DNA of 64,000 nt from Edaphobacter flagellatus. GTDB taxonomy: Bacteria > Acidobacteriota > Terriglobia > Terriglobales > Acidobacteriaceae. Positions 43,949-52,705 of the stretch are shown here, one piece after another. The stretch spans positions 992,001-1,056,000 of the forward strand of contig NZ_CP073697.1 of NCBI RefSeq assembly GCF_025264665.1, written 5' to 3'. Made by a program: the position numbers and the translations under genes. The notes beneath the pieces are model-generated. The model ran no database searches. It worked only from the letters and a program-made list of their open reading frames with translations, and was not told the origin of the DNA. Numbering within the stretch: position 1 is the first letter of the stretch; each line of letters starts with the position of its first letter.

Positions 43949-45409
43949 TTACTTGTTAACTTCCTGCAGAAATGGCAAAAGATCTCCACGGACATACTGC
44001 AGATGCAGAAAAGCTCTCCACACATTTAACCTGGCGAGCGAATCGTCGATTTGTGCCGCGACCAGCAATCGTTGCGCCTGAGCTACATTGTCAATGGGAG
44101 CTAAGCCCGCTTTATAGCGGGCGGTTGCCTGGTCAAGACTTGTTTGTGCGGTCTTCAGTTGAATTGGTGTGTTCTGTGCGATAACCCTCGTCGTGCTCAG
44201 GCTGGCTTGCGCCTGAGCAAACTGCTCTTGCAGGTTCCTGTCTGTAAGCTCCTCGTTTCCCTTTGCAGCGCGCAGGTTTGCAGCCTGAGCGGCTTCACGT
44301 GCATGAACACCCACGAAGTCCATGAATGGGAAGGTAATATTGATGCCAGTGACATAGTTACCCACATTGGGCGCAAGCCCATTGGCACCCGACAAACGCT
44401 GACCGTTCGTCTCTGCACCGGAGCCACGAGCATAAATAGCTCCCTCCAGATTGAACTGGGGAACCCAGCTTTTTTCAATCGCCTTTAGTTGTGCCATATT
44501 CTGTTGCACCAACGCGTGTTGCTCAAGCATCGTTGGAGTATTAGAGGCCCTAAGAGGTGCGGCTGAATCTGGAACGTACGGCACATCGGTCAGCAACCGC
44601 CCTACATTCAATGGACCGAACTCAGAGTTCTTCAAAAACTTGCGCAAAGTAGCCTGGCTCGTAGCGATAGCCTGATCCGCAAGGGCTAGTTGTGTAACGG
44701 CCGCCGCTTTCTCCGCTTCGATTCGCGCTTCGTCGGCTCCAGGTCTAAGCTCAGACGACACTAAAGCATGAATAGTCTTTCGAAGCGTCTCCCAATTGTT
44801 CACAGCTGCTAGCGCTGCAGTGCGAGCACTCTGAGACGCCACCACTGTCATATAAGCATCAGCTGCCCAAATCGCGACATCCAACTGAGTTTGTTGATTT
44901 GCTGCTGAGGTTCTGTCGCGTAAAGCCATAGCGGCCCGTACATTAGCCCCACGAACTCCAAAATCGAACGGTTGCCAACTAATCAATAGCCCAGCAGCGC
45001 TACCCCAAATCGAACCGCCGTTATTGGTGCCAATCACTGGACCAGACATCGGGGGAACAACACTATTGGGCAATAAGCTTCCAAATATATTGTTGCGTGT
45101 CCCTCGATTGAACTGAGCAACTCCATCCAATCGAGGAAGATAGGCAGTGCGGGCCAATGCCAGATTGGCGACGGAAGCATTCAGGTTTTCCTGAGAAACA
45201 TGGATCGAAGGATAGTTTTTTTCGGCCTCTTCAACTACGGCCGAAAGCGAAAGTGGACGATTCAATGTTTCCTGACCATACATCGCGCCAGGTCTGAAAC
45301 TAGCAATTAGAAGGATCGAAATCCAAGCCCCACGAGACAGAAACAGCATGTCGCCCGACTTCACCATAATGAAGGCTTGCCTCAGCATTCCTATTGAAAT
45401 TATTGCCAT
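43949..45409 (-). CDS. TolC-family outer-membrane efflux protein
   Basis: A 486-residue TolC-type channel with two repeats of long helices and beta strands. Each repeat has the family's Ala/Gln/Leu-rich coiled segments (about 85-230 and 300-470), the second with ATARYKAGLAPIDNVAQAQRLLVAAQ. The start at 45409 has GGAG at five-base spacing. It is the first structural gene of the efflux operon, 67 bases after the PadR gene. TolC-first order with the pump before the adaptor is less common than adaptor-pump-TolC, but the gene set is complete. Confidence 0.93.
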   Translation of the reverse strand: MAIISIGMLRQAFIMVKSGDMLFLSRGAWISILLIASFRPGAMYGQETLNRPLSLSAVVEEAEKNYPSIHVSQENLNASVANLALARTAYLPRLDGVAQFNRGTRNNIFGSLLPNSVVPPMSGPVIGTNNGGSIWGSAAGLLISWQPFDFGVRGANVRAAMALRDRTSAANQQTQLDVAIWAADAYMTVVASQSARTAALAAVNNWETLRKTIHALVSSELRPGADEARIEAEKAAAVTQLALADQAIATSQATLRKFLKNSEFGPLNVGRLLTDVPYVPDSAAPLRASNTPTMLEQHALVQQNMAQLKAIEKSWVPQFNLEGAIYARGSGAETNGQRLSGANGLAPNVGNYVTGINITFPFMDFVGVHAREAAQAANLRAAKGNEELTDRNLQEQFAQAQASLSTTRVIAQNTPIQLKTAQTSLDQATARYKAGLAPIDNVAQAQRLLVAAQIDDSLARLNVWRAFLHLQYVRGDLLPFLQEVNK

Positions 45410-45476
45410 CTTAACTCCACGGTATCGTCAGGAACACAAGTATATCGAAAATCGATAAACAAGCAGCAAACATTCA

Positions 45477-45788
45477 TTAAGGCGCTTCGTTCATCTCGTG
45501 ATAAAGCTCGCTGACCTTGAGCTTGGCTTCTGCGAGAGCACGTTTTCCAGCTGCTGTCGCTTTATAGACGCGGCGATCTCGACCGCCTCCAGACTGCAGT
45601 GTCGATCTCAGAAGCCCCTGTTTTTCCATGCCGTGGAGCAATGGGTAGAGCGTGCCGGGCCCTAACTTGTACCCGTGATGCGTCAATTCCTGAATCATCT
45701 CCAAACCATAAATCGGCTCACAGCTCGCATGATGGAGTACATGCAGTCTTATGAGGCCGGAGTAAATATCTCGATATTCTTTGGGCAC
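45477..45788 (-). CDS. PadR-family transcriptional regulator of the RND operon
   Basis: A 103-residue PadR-type regulator with a winged HTH (IRLHVLHHASCEPIYGLEMI, TLYPLLHGMEKQGLLRS, and an RRVYKATAAGKRALAEAK wing/helix) and a very short dimerisation helix. The likely start is the GTG at 45788. It is directly upstream of the TolC gene on the same strand, with a 67-base gap, and presumably represses the efflux operon until a ligand is bound. PadR proteins of this short class typically sense hydrophobic or phenolic compounds, which is established for the family but not shown here. Confidence 0.9.
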   Translation of the reverse strand: MPKEYRDIYSGLIRLHVLHHASCEPIYGLEMIQELTHHGYKLGPGTLYPLLHGMEKQGLLRSTLQSGGGRDRRVYKATAAGKRALAEAKLKVSELYHEMNEAP

Positions 45789-45996
45789 GGATCAAGAGTA
45801 GCGCAGTCTTTTAGAACAGACGATGACGATTTTTGAGATGCAAGTGAGCCTACACGCTTGTATCAAGGAACAATGTTTAGCGATGATCTTTAAGAAGCAG
45901 TCCAAGAGACTCTCAGAGCCTGACGGCTGTGAGGCATATCGCCTCTAAATTCGCGAATCGCCTGCGTTCTTTAAATTGAAGCAAGAGCTTAATCAC

Positions 45997-47754
45997 TTAT
46001 TGAGCACTCATCGCCGCAAGTGATTCTCCCTGCCTGAGACGATAAAACCGATCCCCTTCTATCTCTTTAAAGCTCTGTATCGAACCATCTGGCCATCTTA
46101 CTTCCACCTTGTCGATCTTTGACGCCTTCCCTAACCCAAAATGGAGACGAAGATCGCTTTGTGAGAGATAACTTCCACCGCTCCGCACCTCATCCATCTG
46201 AGTAAATCCCGCCGCAGTAACATACACTCGAGCATTCAGTGCAAGCCTGTCCTTCAACCCTTCCAGTTGAAAGCTCACCCAGTGGTTCGTCGGGTCGGGC
46301 CGAGCTTCGAGTAACATTGGCGCTCCGGTTAAGTTTTCGATAACCAGATCAAGACGCCCTTTATTGAATAGATCCCCCACAGCCATTCCGCGGCTTACCT
46401 GAGGATTTGTCACCGATGCCCCCAACTGCGCACTAATATCTTTAAAAGTTCCGTCGCGCTGATTCTCAAAGACGATGCGCGGCTCACGATATGCCGTACC
46501 AAGTTTGGCGTTATCCACCTGCGGATAGACATGCCCATTCGCAAGCACTAGATCCAGCCAACCTGAGTTATTTAGATCGACAAACTCATCACCCCAGCCC
46601 ACAAATGGTGTCGTCGATCGGGCAATTCCGGCGGCATGCGAAATATCACTGAAGTTCAGATTTCCGTCGTTGCGATACAAGACAGCATATTCATCACTGA
46701 AGTGCGTGATCGCAATACTCATGCGCCCCGTATGCATGAAATCTCCCACGGCAACGCCCATATTGGCCTGTTCCACGCCGTCTTCACTTACCGCCACACC
46801 CGAATCGTATCCGGTCTCCCGAAATCGCCCGCTCCCCTCATTGTGATACAGATAATTCGGCTCACCATCATTTGCAACGAACAGATCGATTCGCCCATCA
46901 TTATCAAAATCGGACCATACTGCGCCAAGCCCGAAAAACCGTTTCGCATCGTCAACACCTGCCTGCTGCGCTACCTCAGTAAACGTACCATCGCCATTAT
47001 TGTGATACAGAGTGTCAGGGAAACCCTTCAATCCACGCGGTCCGCACTGCACAGCGACTTCGTGATACTGACACGTCTTCTTCGACCCGAACGTCGGCAG
47101 ATCCTTGAGATCAAAGTCGACATAATGTGGCACAAACAGGTCGACAAACCCATCTCCGTCATAATCGCCAAACGTCACGCCGGTTGCCCAGCCCACATCA
47201 TTATCAAGTCCAGATTGCTTCGTCACGTCTGTAAAAGTGCCATCACCATTATTGCGATACAAGACGACCCCACCAAAACAGCTCACGATAAGATCAGGCT
47301 TCCCATCATGGTTATAGTCTCCGACTGCCGCTCCAATCGCCCAACAGGGATACCCAACACCAGCTTTGTCCGTCACATCACTAAACGTACCATCGTGGTT
47401 GTTATGAAAGAGCGCGTTCTTTGCCTTCTTTCCTTCAAGCTCCATCTGTACGCTCGGCGAATTGGTGAAATAAATATCGAGCCATCCATCGCCGTCGTAA
47501 TCGAGCAATGCAACGCCACCGCCCATTGACTCGACGATGTAACGCTGATCTGGGCTGGAGAGATGTTCAAATTTGATCCCAGTTGAAGCAGTGATGTCGA
47601 TCACCTGCGGATACTTCATGGCTTGCCCTTCTGACTTTGCTGGCCGACGCGCAGCCGCAGCAGGCCGTTGGGCGTTACTGGCCAAAGTCGGCACCAGCAA
47701 GCAAATAGCTATTACACCTTGGATGCGATCCGAATAGAGCTTGGAGAACCGCAC
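45997..47754 (-). CDS. CRTAC1-family FG-GAP / ASPIC-UnbV protein
   Basis: A 585-residue secreted protein: signal peptide (about 1-28), then FG-GAP/VCBS repeats forming a beta-propeller (about 50-470), with repeated calcium-loop segments such as DYDGDGWLDIYFTN, DYNHDGKPDLIVS and DFDNDGRIDLFVAND, and a C-terminal ASPIC/UnbV domain (about 500-575, with RSGGSYLSQSDLRLHFGLG and VEVRWPDGSIQ). The GTG start at 47754 follows GAGAG and shares one base with the TPR gene's stop, so they are coupled. Members are widespread in acidobacteria and planctomycetes; integrin-like binding outside the cell is presumed. A paralogue is encoded at 52706-54562. Confidence 0.88.
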   Translation of the reverse strand: MRFSKLYSDRIQGVIAICLLVPTLASNAQRPAAAARRPAKSEGQAMKYPQVIDITASTGIKFEHLSSPDQRYIVESMGGGVALLDYDGDGWLDIYFTNSPSVQMELEGKKAKNALFHNNHDGTFSDVTDKAGVGYPCWAIGAAVGDYNHDGKPDLIVSCFGGVVLYRNNGDGTFTDVTKQSGLDNDVGWATGVTFGDYDGDGFVDLFVPHYVDFDLKDLPTFGSKKTCQYHEVAVQCGPRGLKGFPDTLYHNNGDGTFTEVAQQAGVDDAKRFFGLGAVWSDFDNDGRIDLFVANDGEPNYLYHNEGSGRFRETGYDSGVAVSEDGVEQANMGVAVGDFMHTGRMSIAITHFSDEYAVLYRNDGNLNFSDISHAAGIARSTTPFVGWGDEFVDLNNSGWLDLVLANGHVYPQVDNAKLGTAYREPRIVFENQRDGTFKDISAQLGASVTNPQVSRGMAVGDLFNKGRLDLVIENLTGAPMLLEARPDPTNHWVSFQLEGLKDRLALNARVYVTAAGFTQMDEVRSGGSYLSQSDLRLHFGLGKASKIDKVEVRWPDGSIQSFKEIEGDRFYRLRQGESLAAMSAQ

Positions 47755-48935
47755 TATCGACTCTCTTTCATCGATTCGTCGCTCTCATCCTGCAACCGCA
47801 GGTCTTTATATATCTTGCGCAACTTCTCTTTCATGTCCTTGTACTTTTGATATTCCGCCAGCTCGCGCTTAGCATCCGCAGGCCGATTCAGTTTGCGGTA
47901 CACCACACTCAATCTGTAATGAGCTTGCACATTGCTTGCGTCTGCAGCAACAATCTGTTCAAGCAATGGCAGAGCCGACGCAGGGTCATTTCTTTCATTG
48001 AAAACGCGCGCGGCTCCCAGCAACGCGTCAGCATCGTTTGGGGCGAGCGCAAGAGCTTTCTTGTAGTAATTCGCAGCTGCATCAAGATCGCCATGATCGA
48101 CAGCTAAATCACCAAGCCTGGTTACAGCTTTCTCATCGGAAGAATTCGCCGACACGGCAAGCTTATACTCACTCTCTGCTTCCGCATGCAATTTCTGATC
48201 AGGCGAAGCATGCAACGCTTCAGCTAACTCATAGTGAATCCCAGGAAGATTGGGGTTGATTGCCAGCGCCTTGCGAAAATCCACAATGGCGCCGTTGATA
48301 TCATGCTGTCGCACCAGTTCATGCGCCATCGCCTGATACATCTGGCCGGATTCAGGAGCCGCAACCGAAAGCCCCAACATCGCTTCACCAGCAAGATCGG
48401 TATAGATGCGATAGGCTGCATACAACACACGTGGATCTGTAGGAGCACTCTCTTTTAAGACTTCGACCGCCGCTGCAGCCTTCGCAAGATCCCCGGATGC
48501 TGTGTCCATCTCGATCAGTTCAAGCCCAACTTCCATCTTGATACCTGGGTCATCCAACTTGGCGACAACCGCCTCGAGATCTGTCCGCGCAGCGTCCGCT
48601 TTACCCAACCGACGCTCACACATGCCCAGCAGAGCACGAATTTTAGCCAAATCAGGCTGCTGATCAACAGCCACGCGAAGATGCGGTTCCGCTACCGTAT
48701 ATTTTCTCTGAAAAAAGAGCAGTACACCTAAATTAGCTTGAGCATCCAGGTTTGTTGGGTCTACTGCTATTACTGCTGCAAACTCCTTAGCCGCAAGCTC
48801 AGGCTTCTTTTCTGTCAATAGCTGATGAGCCCGCTGTGAATGAAGTCTCACCTGCTCGGCAGCTGAACTATTTGACTGCCCCAGGACACCAATGGCACCT
48901 AACGCAACCATCAAAAGAAGTACTAAACCCTTCAT
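47754..48935 (-). CDS. Secreted TPR-repeat protein
   Basis: A 393-residue protein with a signal peptide and about eight tetratricopeptide repeats, including ALAINPNLPGIHYELAEAL and ALALAPNDADALLGAARVF. The start is uncertain: the frame runs to 48965, but I take the ATG at 48935, where a good signal peptide begins (KGLVLLLMVALGAIGVLGQ). It shares one base with the start of the CRTAC1 gene, so the two are co-translated. A terminator-like hairpin separates it from the TonB receptor upstream, so the TPR-CRTAC1 pair likely has its own promoter. A scaffold role for the secreted partner is inferred. Confidence 0.8.
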   Translation of the reverse strand: MKGLVLLLMVALGAIGVLGQSNSSAAEQVRLHSQRAHQLLTEKKPELAAKEFAAVIAVDPTNLDAQANLGVLLFFQRKYTVAEPHLRVAVDQQPDLAKIRALLGMCERRLGKADAARTDLEAVVAKLDDPGIKMEVGLELIEMDTASGDLAKAAAAVEVLKESAPTDPRVLYAAYRIYTDLAGEAMLGLSVAAPESGQMYQAMAHELVRQHDINGAIVDFRKALAINPNLPGIHYELAEALHASPDQKLHAEAESEYKLAVSANSSDEKAVTRLGDLAVDHGDLDAAANYYKKALALAPNDADALLGAARVFNERNDPASALPLLEQIVAADASNVQAHYRLSVVYRKLNRPADAKRELAEYQKYKDMKEKLRKIYKDLRLQDESDESMKESR

Positions 48936-48978
48936 CCCATGACCATACACTCTCACGCAAAGCATAGTTAAAAGAAAA

Positions 48979-49004
48979 CGGAACAGCGGCAGGCCGCTGT
49001 TCCG
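48979..49004 (-). terminator. Rho-independent terminator of the TonB receptor gene
   Basis: CGGAACAGCGGC and GCCGCTGTTCCG form a perfect 12-bp stem with a two-base loop (a four-base loop if the innermost pair opens), and the reverse strand continues TTTTCTTTTAAC. It begins 10 bases past the receptor stop. Strong and simple. Confidence 0.88.
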
Positions 49005-49013
49005 CTGGAATGA

Positions 49014-52000
49014 TCAGAAGGTAATTCGTCCCATCAGTTGCAGATTGCGCCCACCGATCGTTGTTGATCCAATGCTCGATGACCCTGTCGCAATGCCCGT
49101 ACCACTCGCGCTAGGGGAAATCGTTCCATTGGGCAAACCAAAGCTCGGATGGTTGAAGATATTGCTGCCATCTGCACGGAGTTGGAACTTCACATTCTCC
49201 CATACTGAGAAGGTCTTACCCAACGAGAAGTTCACATTGCTCAGGCTTGGCCCATTCAGGCTGTTTCTTCCGGAATTCCCAAAGGTTCCTGGCGCAGGCA
49301 TAGCAAAGGCTGCCTCATTGAACCACTGCTGCGTTCCATGATAAGCACTGTGGCTGATGCTTGGGTTGCCAATCACATTGGGGTACCACTTTCCGTTGGA
49401 GCTGTGGATGTAGGAATAGTTTTGTGTAGACGGGTTGTCCATCACAACAGTAAAGGGCTGTCCACTCTGAAGCACGACGGTCCCAGAAGTCTGCCATCCA
49501 CCGATCAACAGATCAAGCAGTGTGCTGCTGTTGGCGAACTGGCGTCCACGCCCGAAGGGCAATTGATAGACAGCGCTTCCCTTGAATGCGTTACGCACAT
49601 CAAAGTTTGCATTTCCATAATTGGCTGCTGGACGATACGCATCCTGATAGTTCTGCGCACCGCCACGTCCCCCCCATCCTGATGAATCAACATCACTCAA
49701 AAAGTGTGACCACACATAACTGAAGTTGAAGTCCAACCCATGCGTCATGCGCTTTTGAATGACTGCCTGTAACGAGTTGTAGTTAGAAACAGCATTGTTC
49801 GTGCTGCCCTGAATGCCCTGATATTGAGGGAACGGTCGGAACTGAGGAGAATCCGTAGGGCTAAGCTTCTCTTTCGGCACCTGGTTGATATCAACCGGGA
49901 AAGGCAGGTCATGGCCGTGGCTGGCAACATAAGCCAACTCCATCACCATATCGTTGCCGACCTGCTTCTGCATGCTCAGATTCCACTGGTACGATCCGCC
50001 GACGGGCGTATGGTACTGGTTATAGCTCACCTGCTGATTATTGAATCCAGAAGGATTCGTCGTGGCCGATAGATATGCCAAGTTGGCACCAGATGATCCT
50101 AAGATCACAACCGGCGTTTTGTTGGTCTGATCCTGTTGGTTTCCCCTCTGCCCAAAAGCCGCCCCCATGCCGGACCCATAAGTATCCCGACTCCAGTTAT
50201 AGGCATACAAACCGAAGCCACCGCGGATTGTCATATCCGGATGCACCAGCCACGAAAACCCTACGCGCGGCAGAAACGTGTTATAGACCGGCGCCTGTAG
50301 AGTGTCACGTCCATTAGCCTTCGTGGATCCGTACCACATGGCTCCCAGCGTTCCGGTGGCGGGGTTCTGCACGGTGGGATCAAAGACTGCCATATTCCCT
50401 TTGACCTCGTTCCAGCCAGTCTGAATCTGATAGCGGAGTCCCAGGTTGAGGGTAATGTTCGGAGTCACCTTATAGTCATCCTGTACGAACAACTGAGGAA
50501 GACTCATGCGAGCACCGAACTCCGGAGTAACCTGGGCTGACCATTGCTGGGCCTGTCCCAAAAGAAAGTCAGCATAGGACGCCCCCGTTGGCAGAGCGTT
50601 GGGAGCAGAGTTTGGATTAGCCGTATAAACTCCGGCAAAAGTCATGGATCCGCCGTCTATATTTCCCCACGCCGTCGAGTTTTCCTTGAATATCAGGTAC
50701 TCGCCACCGAAGTGGAGAATATGTTTGCCCTTGATCAGAGTAACGACATCCGATGGATCGTAGACATGCTCCTTATAGACAGAGTTGGTTGCAGGCTGCA
50801 GAGTATAAAACCCATTGACGGTAATGGTTGGAAAGATGTTGGCCTTGGCAAACTGCCATCCAAGTTTCGAGGGAAATCCCTGGCCCAAAGTAGCTGGAAC
50901 AAAGAAGTTCAGCTGATTGGTATATCCCATCCGGACCTCGTTGATCACTGATGGTGAGATCGTCCATACATCCGTAACTTGGGCATTGTGCCGACTCACA
51001 TCTCCCGACTGGCAATTGATCGGGCAGACCCCTTCATTACGATAGTACGCAGGGTTGTCGCTCTCCATCTCGGTGACGGTCAGCCGGTTATTGGCGCGAA
51101 TATCCCAATCGGCTCGCCCAAAGAACTTCTGGAAGGGCTGTGAGTTGGGAGTATTGAAGAAATAAGTGTTTTGTGGAACACCGTTGACGGTTCCGGTTGG
51201 CGCGCTATTCGCCTTGGGATAGTAGGCCTGAATAGCTTTAGCCACTGGATCGATTCGGCTTGCAGGAATTATGTTACCGGCAAACGGCTGGCCGGTCGTA
51301 GGATCGTAGATCACTGGCATTCCCGCTGCCGAAAAATCACCATTCAGCATGGCAGCTGTGGGAATTGTTTTATAACCTTGCGTTGCTGCGCCATGATTGA
51401 TGATCTTGTCATAGTTGAAAAAGAAGAAGAGCTTGTTCTTGAGTACTGGCCCGCCAACAGAAAACCCAAAATTATTGAATCGAACCAACGCAATCGCGGC
51501 CTGCCTTGTTTTTTTCCCGAAAGCATAGCTGGCTGCATTCATCGCGTCATTCTGGAAGTACTCGTAAGCCGAGCCGTGGAAGCTATTCGTTCCACCCTTG
51601 CTGATCTGGTTAAACATGATGCCGCCAATGCCATACTGCGCAGAAAACGTTGAAGCACTGACTTTCACTTCTTGAATAGCTTCAAGAGTCATTACGTCCG
51701 CGTTTGCACTAGCAGGTAATGTAATCGCAGCACCATCGGCCAAAACTGTGCTGAATGGGAGATTTCCATTGACCGCCACCGCCTGCTGGGGATTGGCGGC
51801 GCCCTGTGAAGCCCCTGGGGCGCCCGCTGACCCAGGAAGCAAAATAGTGAAATTTTGCCAGTCGGGAGTTCCCGTCTGAGGTAAATCAGCAAGCTGCTTC
51901 GCTTCAAGCGTCGTTGACTGCTCTGAGTTTTCCGTAGCAAGCAACGGGATGTCCGTATTCACCACCACCTGCTCGGTCACAGCGCCAACCGATAACTGAG

Positions 52001-52325
52001 CGTTCACCGTAATGTTCGCCACCGTGACGGTAATACCAGACCTGACGAGCTTCTGAAATCCAGCCTTGGTGAACGTGATCTCATAGGTTCCCGTAACAAT
52101 CGAAGAAGTGTCGTACAGACCGTCTCCGTTCGTCGTAACGTCCTTGGAAACGCCCGTGTTCTTGTTCAACACCGTTACCGTTACATCTGCAACGGCGGCG
52201 CCGCTCGTATCCGTTACAATTCCACGGATATCTCCGGCATTCATGCTCTGGGCATAACTTATTCCGGCGTATCCCAGACAGAACAGCAATGCTATGAACG
52301 TCGGCCGAATCCATCTTGTATTCAT
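49014..52325 (-). CDS. TonB-dependent receptor with carboxypeptidase-regulatory-like domain
   Basis: A 1103-residue receptor of the same acidobacterial class as the two others. It has a signal peptide (about 1-27), Ig-like regulatory domain (about 30-115), plug (about 130-250, with DLPQTGTPDWQNF) and barrel ending LMGRITF. I start at the ATG at 52325 because GGAGG lies seven bases upstream and the signal peptide begins there; the frame extends to 52373. It is downstream of the first CRTAC1 gene on the same strand, but 380 bases away and behind a perfect 38-bp palindrome, so it has its own regulation. A strong terminator follows. Confidence 0.92.
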   Translation of the reverse strand: MNTRWIRPTFIALLFCLGYAGISYAQSMNAGDIRGIVTDTSGAAVADVTVTVLNKNTGVSKDVTTNGDGLYDTSSIVTGTYEITFTKAGFQKLVRSGITVTVANITVNAQLSVGAVTEQVVVNTDIPLLATENSEQSTTLEAKQLADLPQTGTPDWQNFTILLPGSAGAPGASQGAANPQQAVAVNGNLPFSTVLADGAAITLPASANADVMTLEAIQEVKVSASTFSAQYGIGGIMFNQISKGGTNSFHGSAYEYFQNDAMNAASYAFGKKTRQAAIALVRFNNFGFSVGGPVLKNKLFFFFNYDKIINHGAATQGYKTIPTAAMLNGDFSAAGMPVIYDPTTGQPFAGNIIPASRIDPVAKAIQAYYPKANSAPTGTVNGVPQNTYFFNTPNSQPFQKFFGRADWDIRANNRLTVTEMESDNPAYYRNEGVCPINCQSGDVSRHNAQVTDVWTISPSVINEVRMGYTNQLNFFVPATLGQGFPSKLGWQFAKANIFPTITVNGFYTLQPATNSVYKEHVYDPSDVVTLIKGKHILHFGGEYLIFKENSTAWGNIDGGSMTFAGVYTANPNSAPNALPTGASYADFLLGQAQQWSAQVTPEFGARMSLPQLFVQDDYKVTPNITLNLGLRYQIQTGWNEVKGNMAVFDPTVQNPATGTLGAMWYGSTKANGRDTLQAPVYNTFLPRVGFSWLVHPDMTIRGGFGLYAYNWSRDTYGSGMGAAFGQRGNQQDQTNKTPVVILGSSGANLAYLSATTNPSGFNNQQVSYNQYHTPVGGSYQWNLSMQKQVGNDMVMELAYVASHGHDLPFPVDINQVPKEKLSPTDSPQFRPFPQYQGIQGSTNNAVSNYNSLQAVIQKRMTHGLDFNFSYVWSHFLSDVDSSGWGGRGGAQNYQDAYRPAANYGNANFDVRNAFKGSAVYQLPFGRGRQFANSSTLLDLLIGGWQTSGTVVLQSGQPFTVVMDNPSTQNYSYIHSSNGKWYPNVIGNPSISHSAYHGTQQWFNEAAFAMPAPGTFGNSGRNSLNGPSLSNVNFSLGKTFSVWENVKFQLRADGSNIFNHPSFGLPNGTISPSASGTGIATGSSSIGSTTIGGRNLQLMGRITF

Positions 52326-52705
52326 GCTGTAACCTCCAAAAAATCTAACAATCAAATAACTCGTAACTTGCACATGATGTGGAGCTAATTAGGTTGCGAC
52401 TATCTCGTTTTAGACAAACGTTTGTCTAAAACGAGATAAAACTTCGGGGGACATTACACGCGAGACCATCGGACTTCGTCAAGTATTTAAATTGCACAAA
52501 CGAAACACCGGGAATACGGCTCCAGTGGTCCGAACACTTTTGTGATGACGAGTTGATCTTGCAGGTGAACCTGTGTGCAGCTGAGCGTATTACACGCTAT
52601 ATTTCTGCAGGATATTCCGACAGGCAGGGGAAGTAGTTACACCACTTCTCGCAAGTCAATTCCTTCAGGACAGGCCACGCCGGCGAGGGTGAACAGCAGC
52701 CTAGA
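52326..52705. promoter_or_regulatory. Regulatory region upstream of the third TonB receptor
   Basis: 380 bases between the CRTAC1 stop and the receptor start, with no gene. It contains the 38-bp palindrome at 52401-52438, 76 to 113 bases from the start codon, a position suited to repressor binding over or near a promoter. Confidence 0.55.
52401..52438. promoter_or_regulatory. Perfect 38-bp palindrome upstream of TonB receptor
   Basis: Arms TATCTCGTTTTAGACAAAC and GTTTGTCTAAAACGAGATA are exact complements with no spacer. The inner TAGACAAACGTTTGTCTA has the form of a TetR/AcrR-family operator, although no TetR-type gene is in this window. An AT-rich stem without a loop makes a terminator unlikely. 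Confidence 0.8.

Noticed and set aside
46636..47529. Forward open frame of 297 codons opposite the first CRTAC1 gene
   Set aside because: Its Ile/Arg/His-rich repeats are the complement of the FG-GAP codons; no start signal or protein family is seen.
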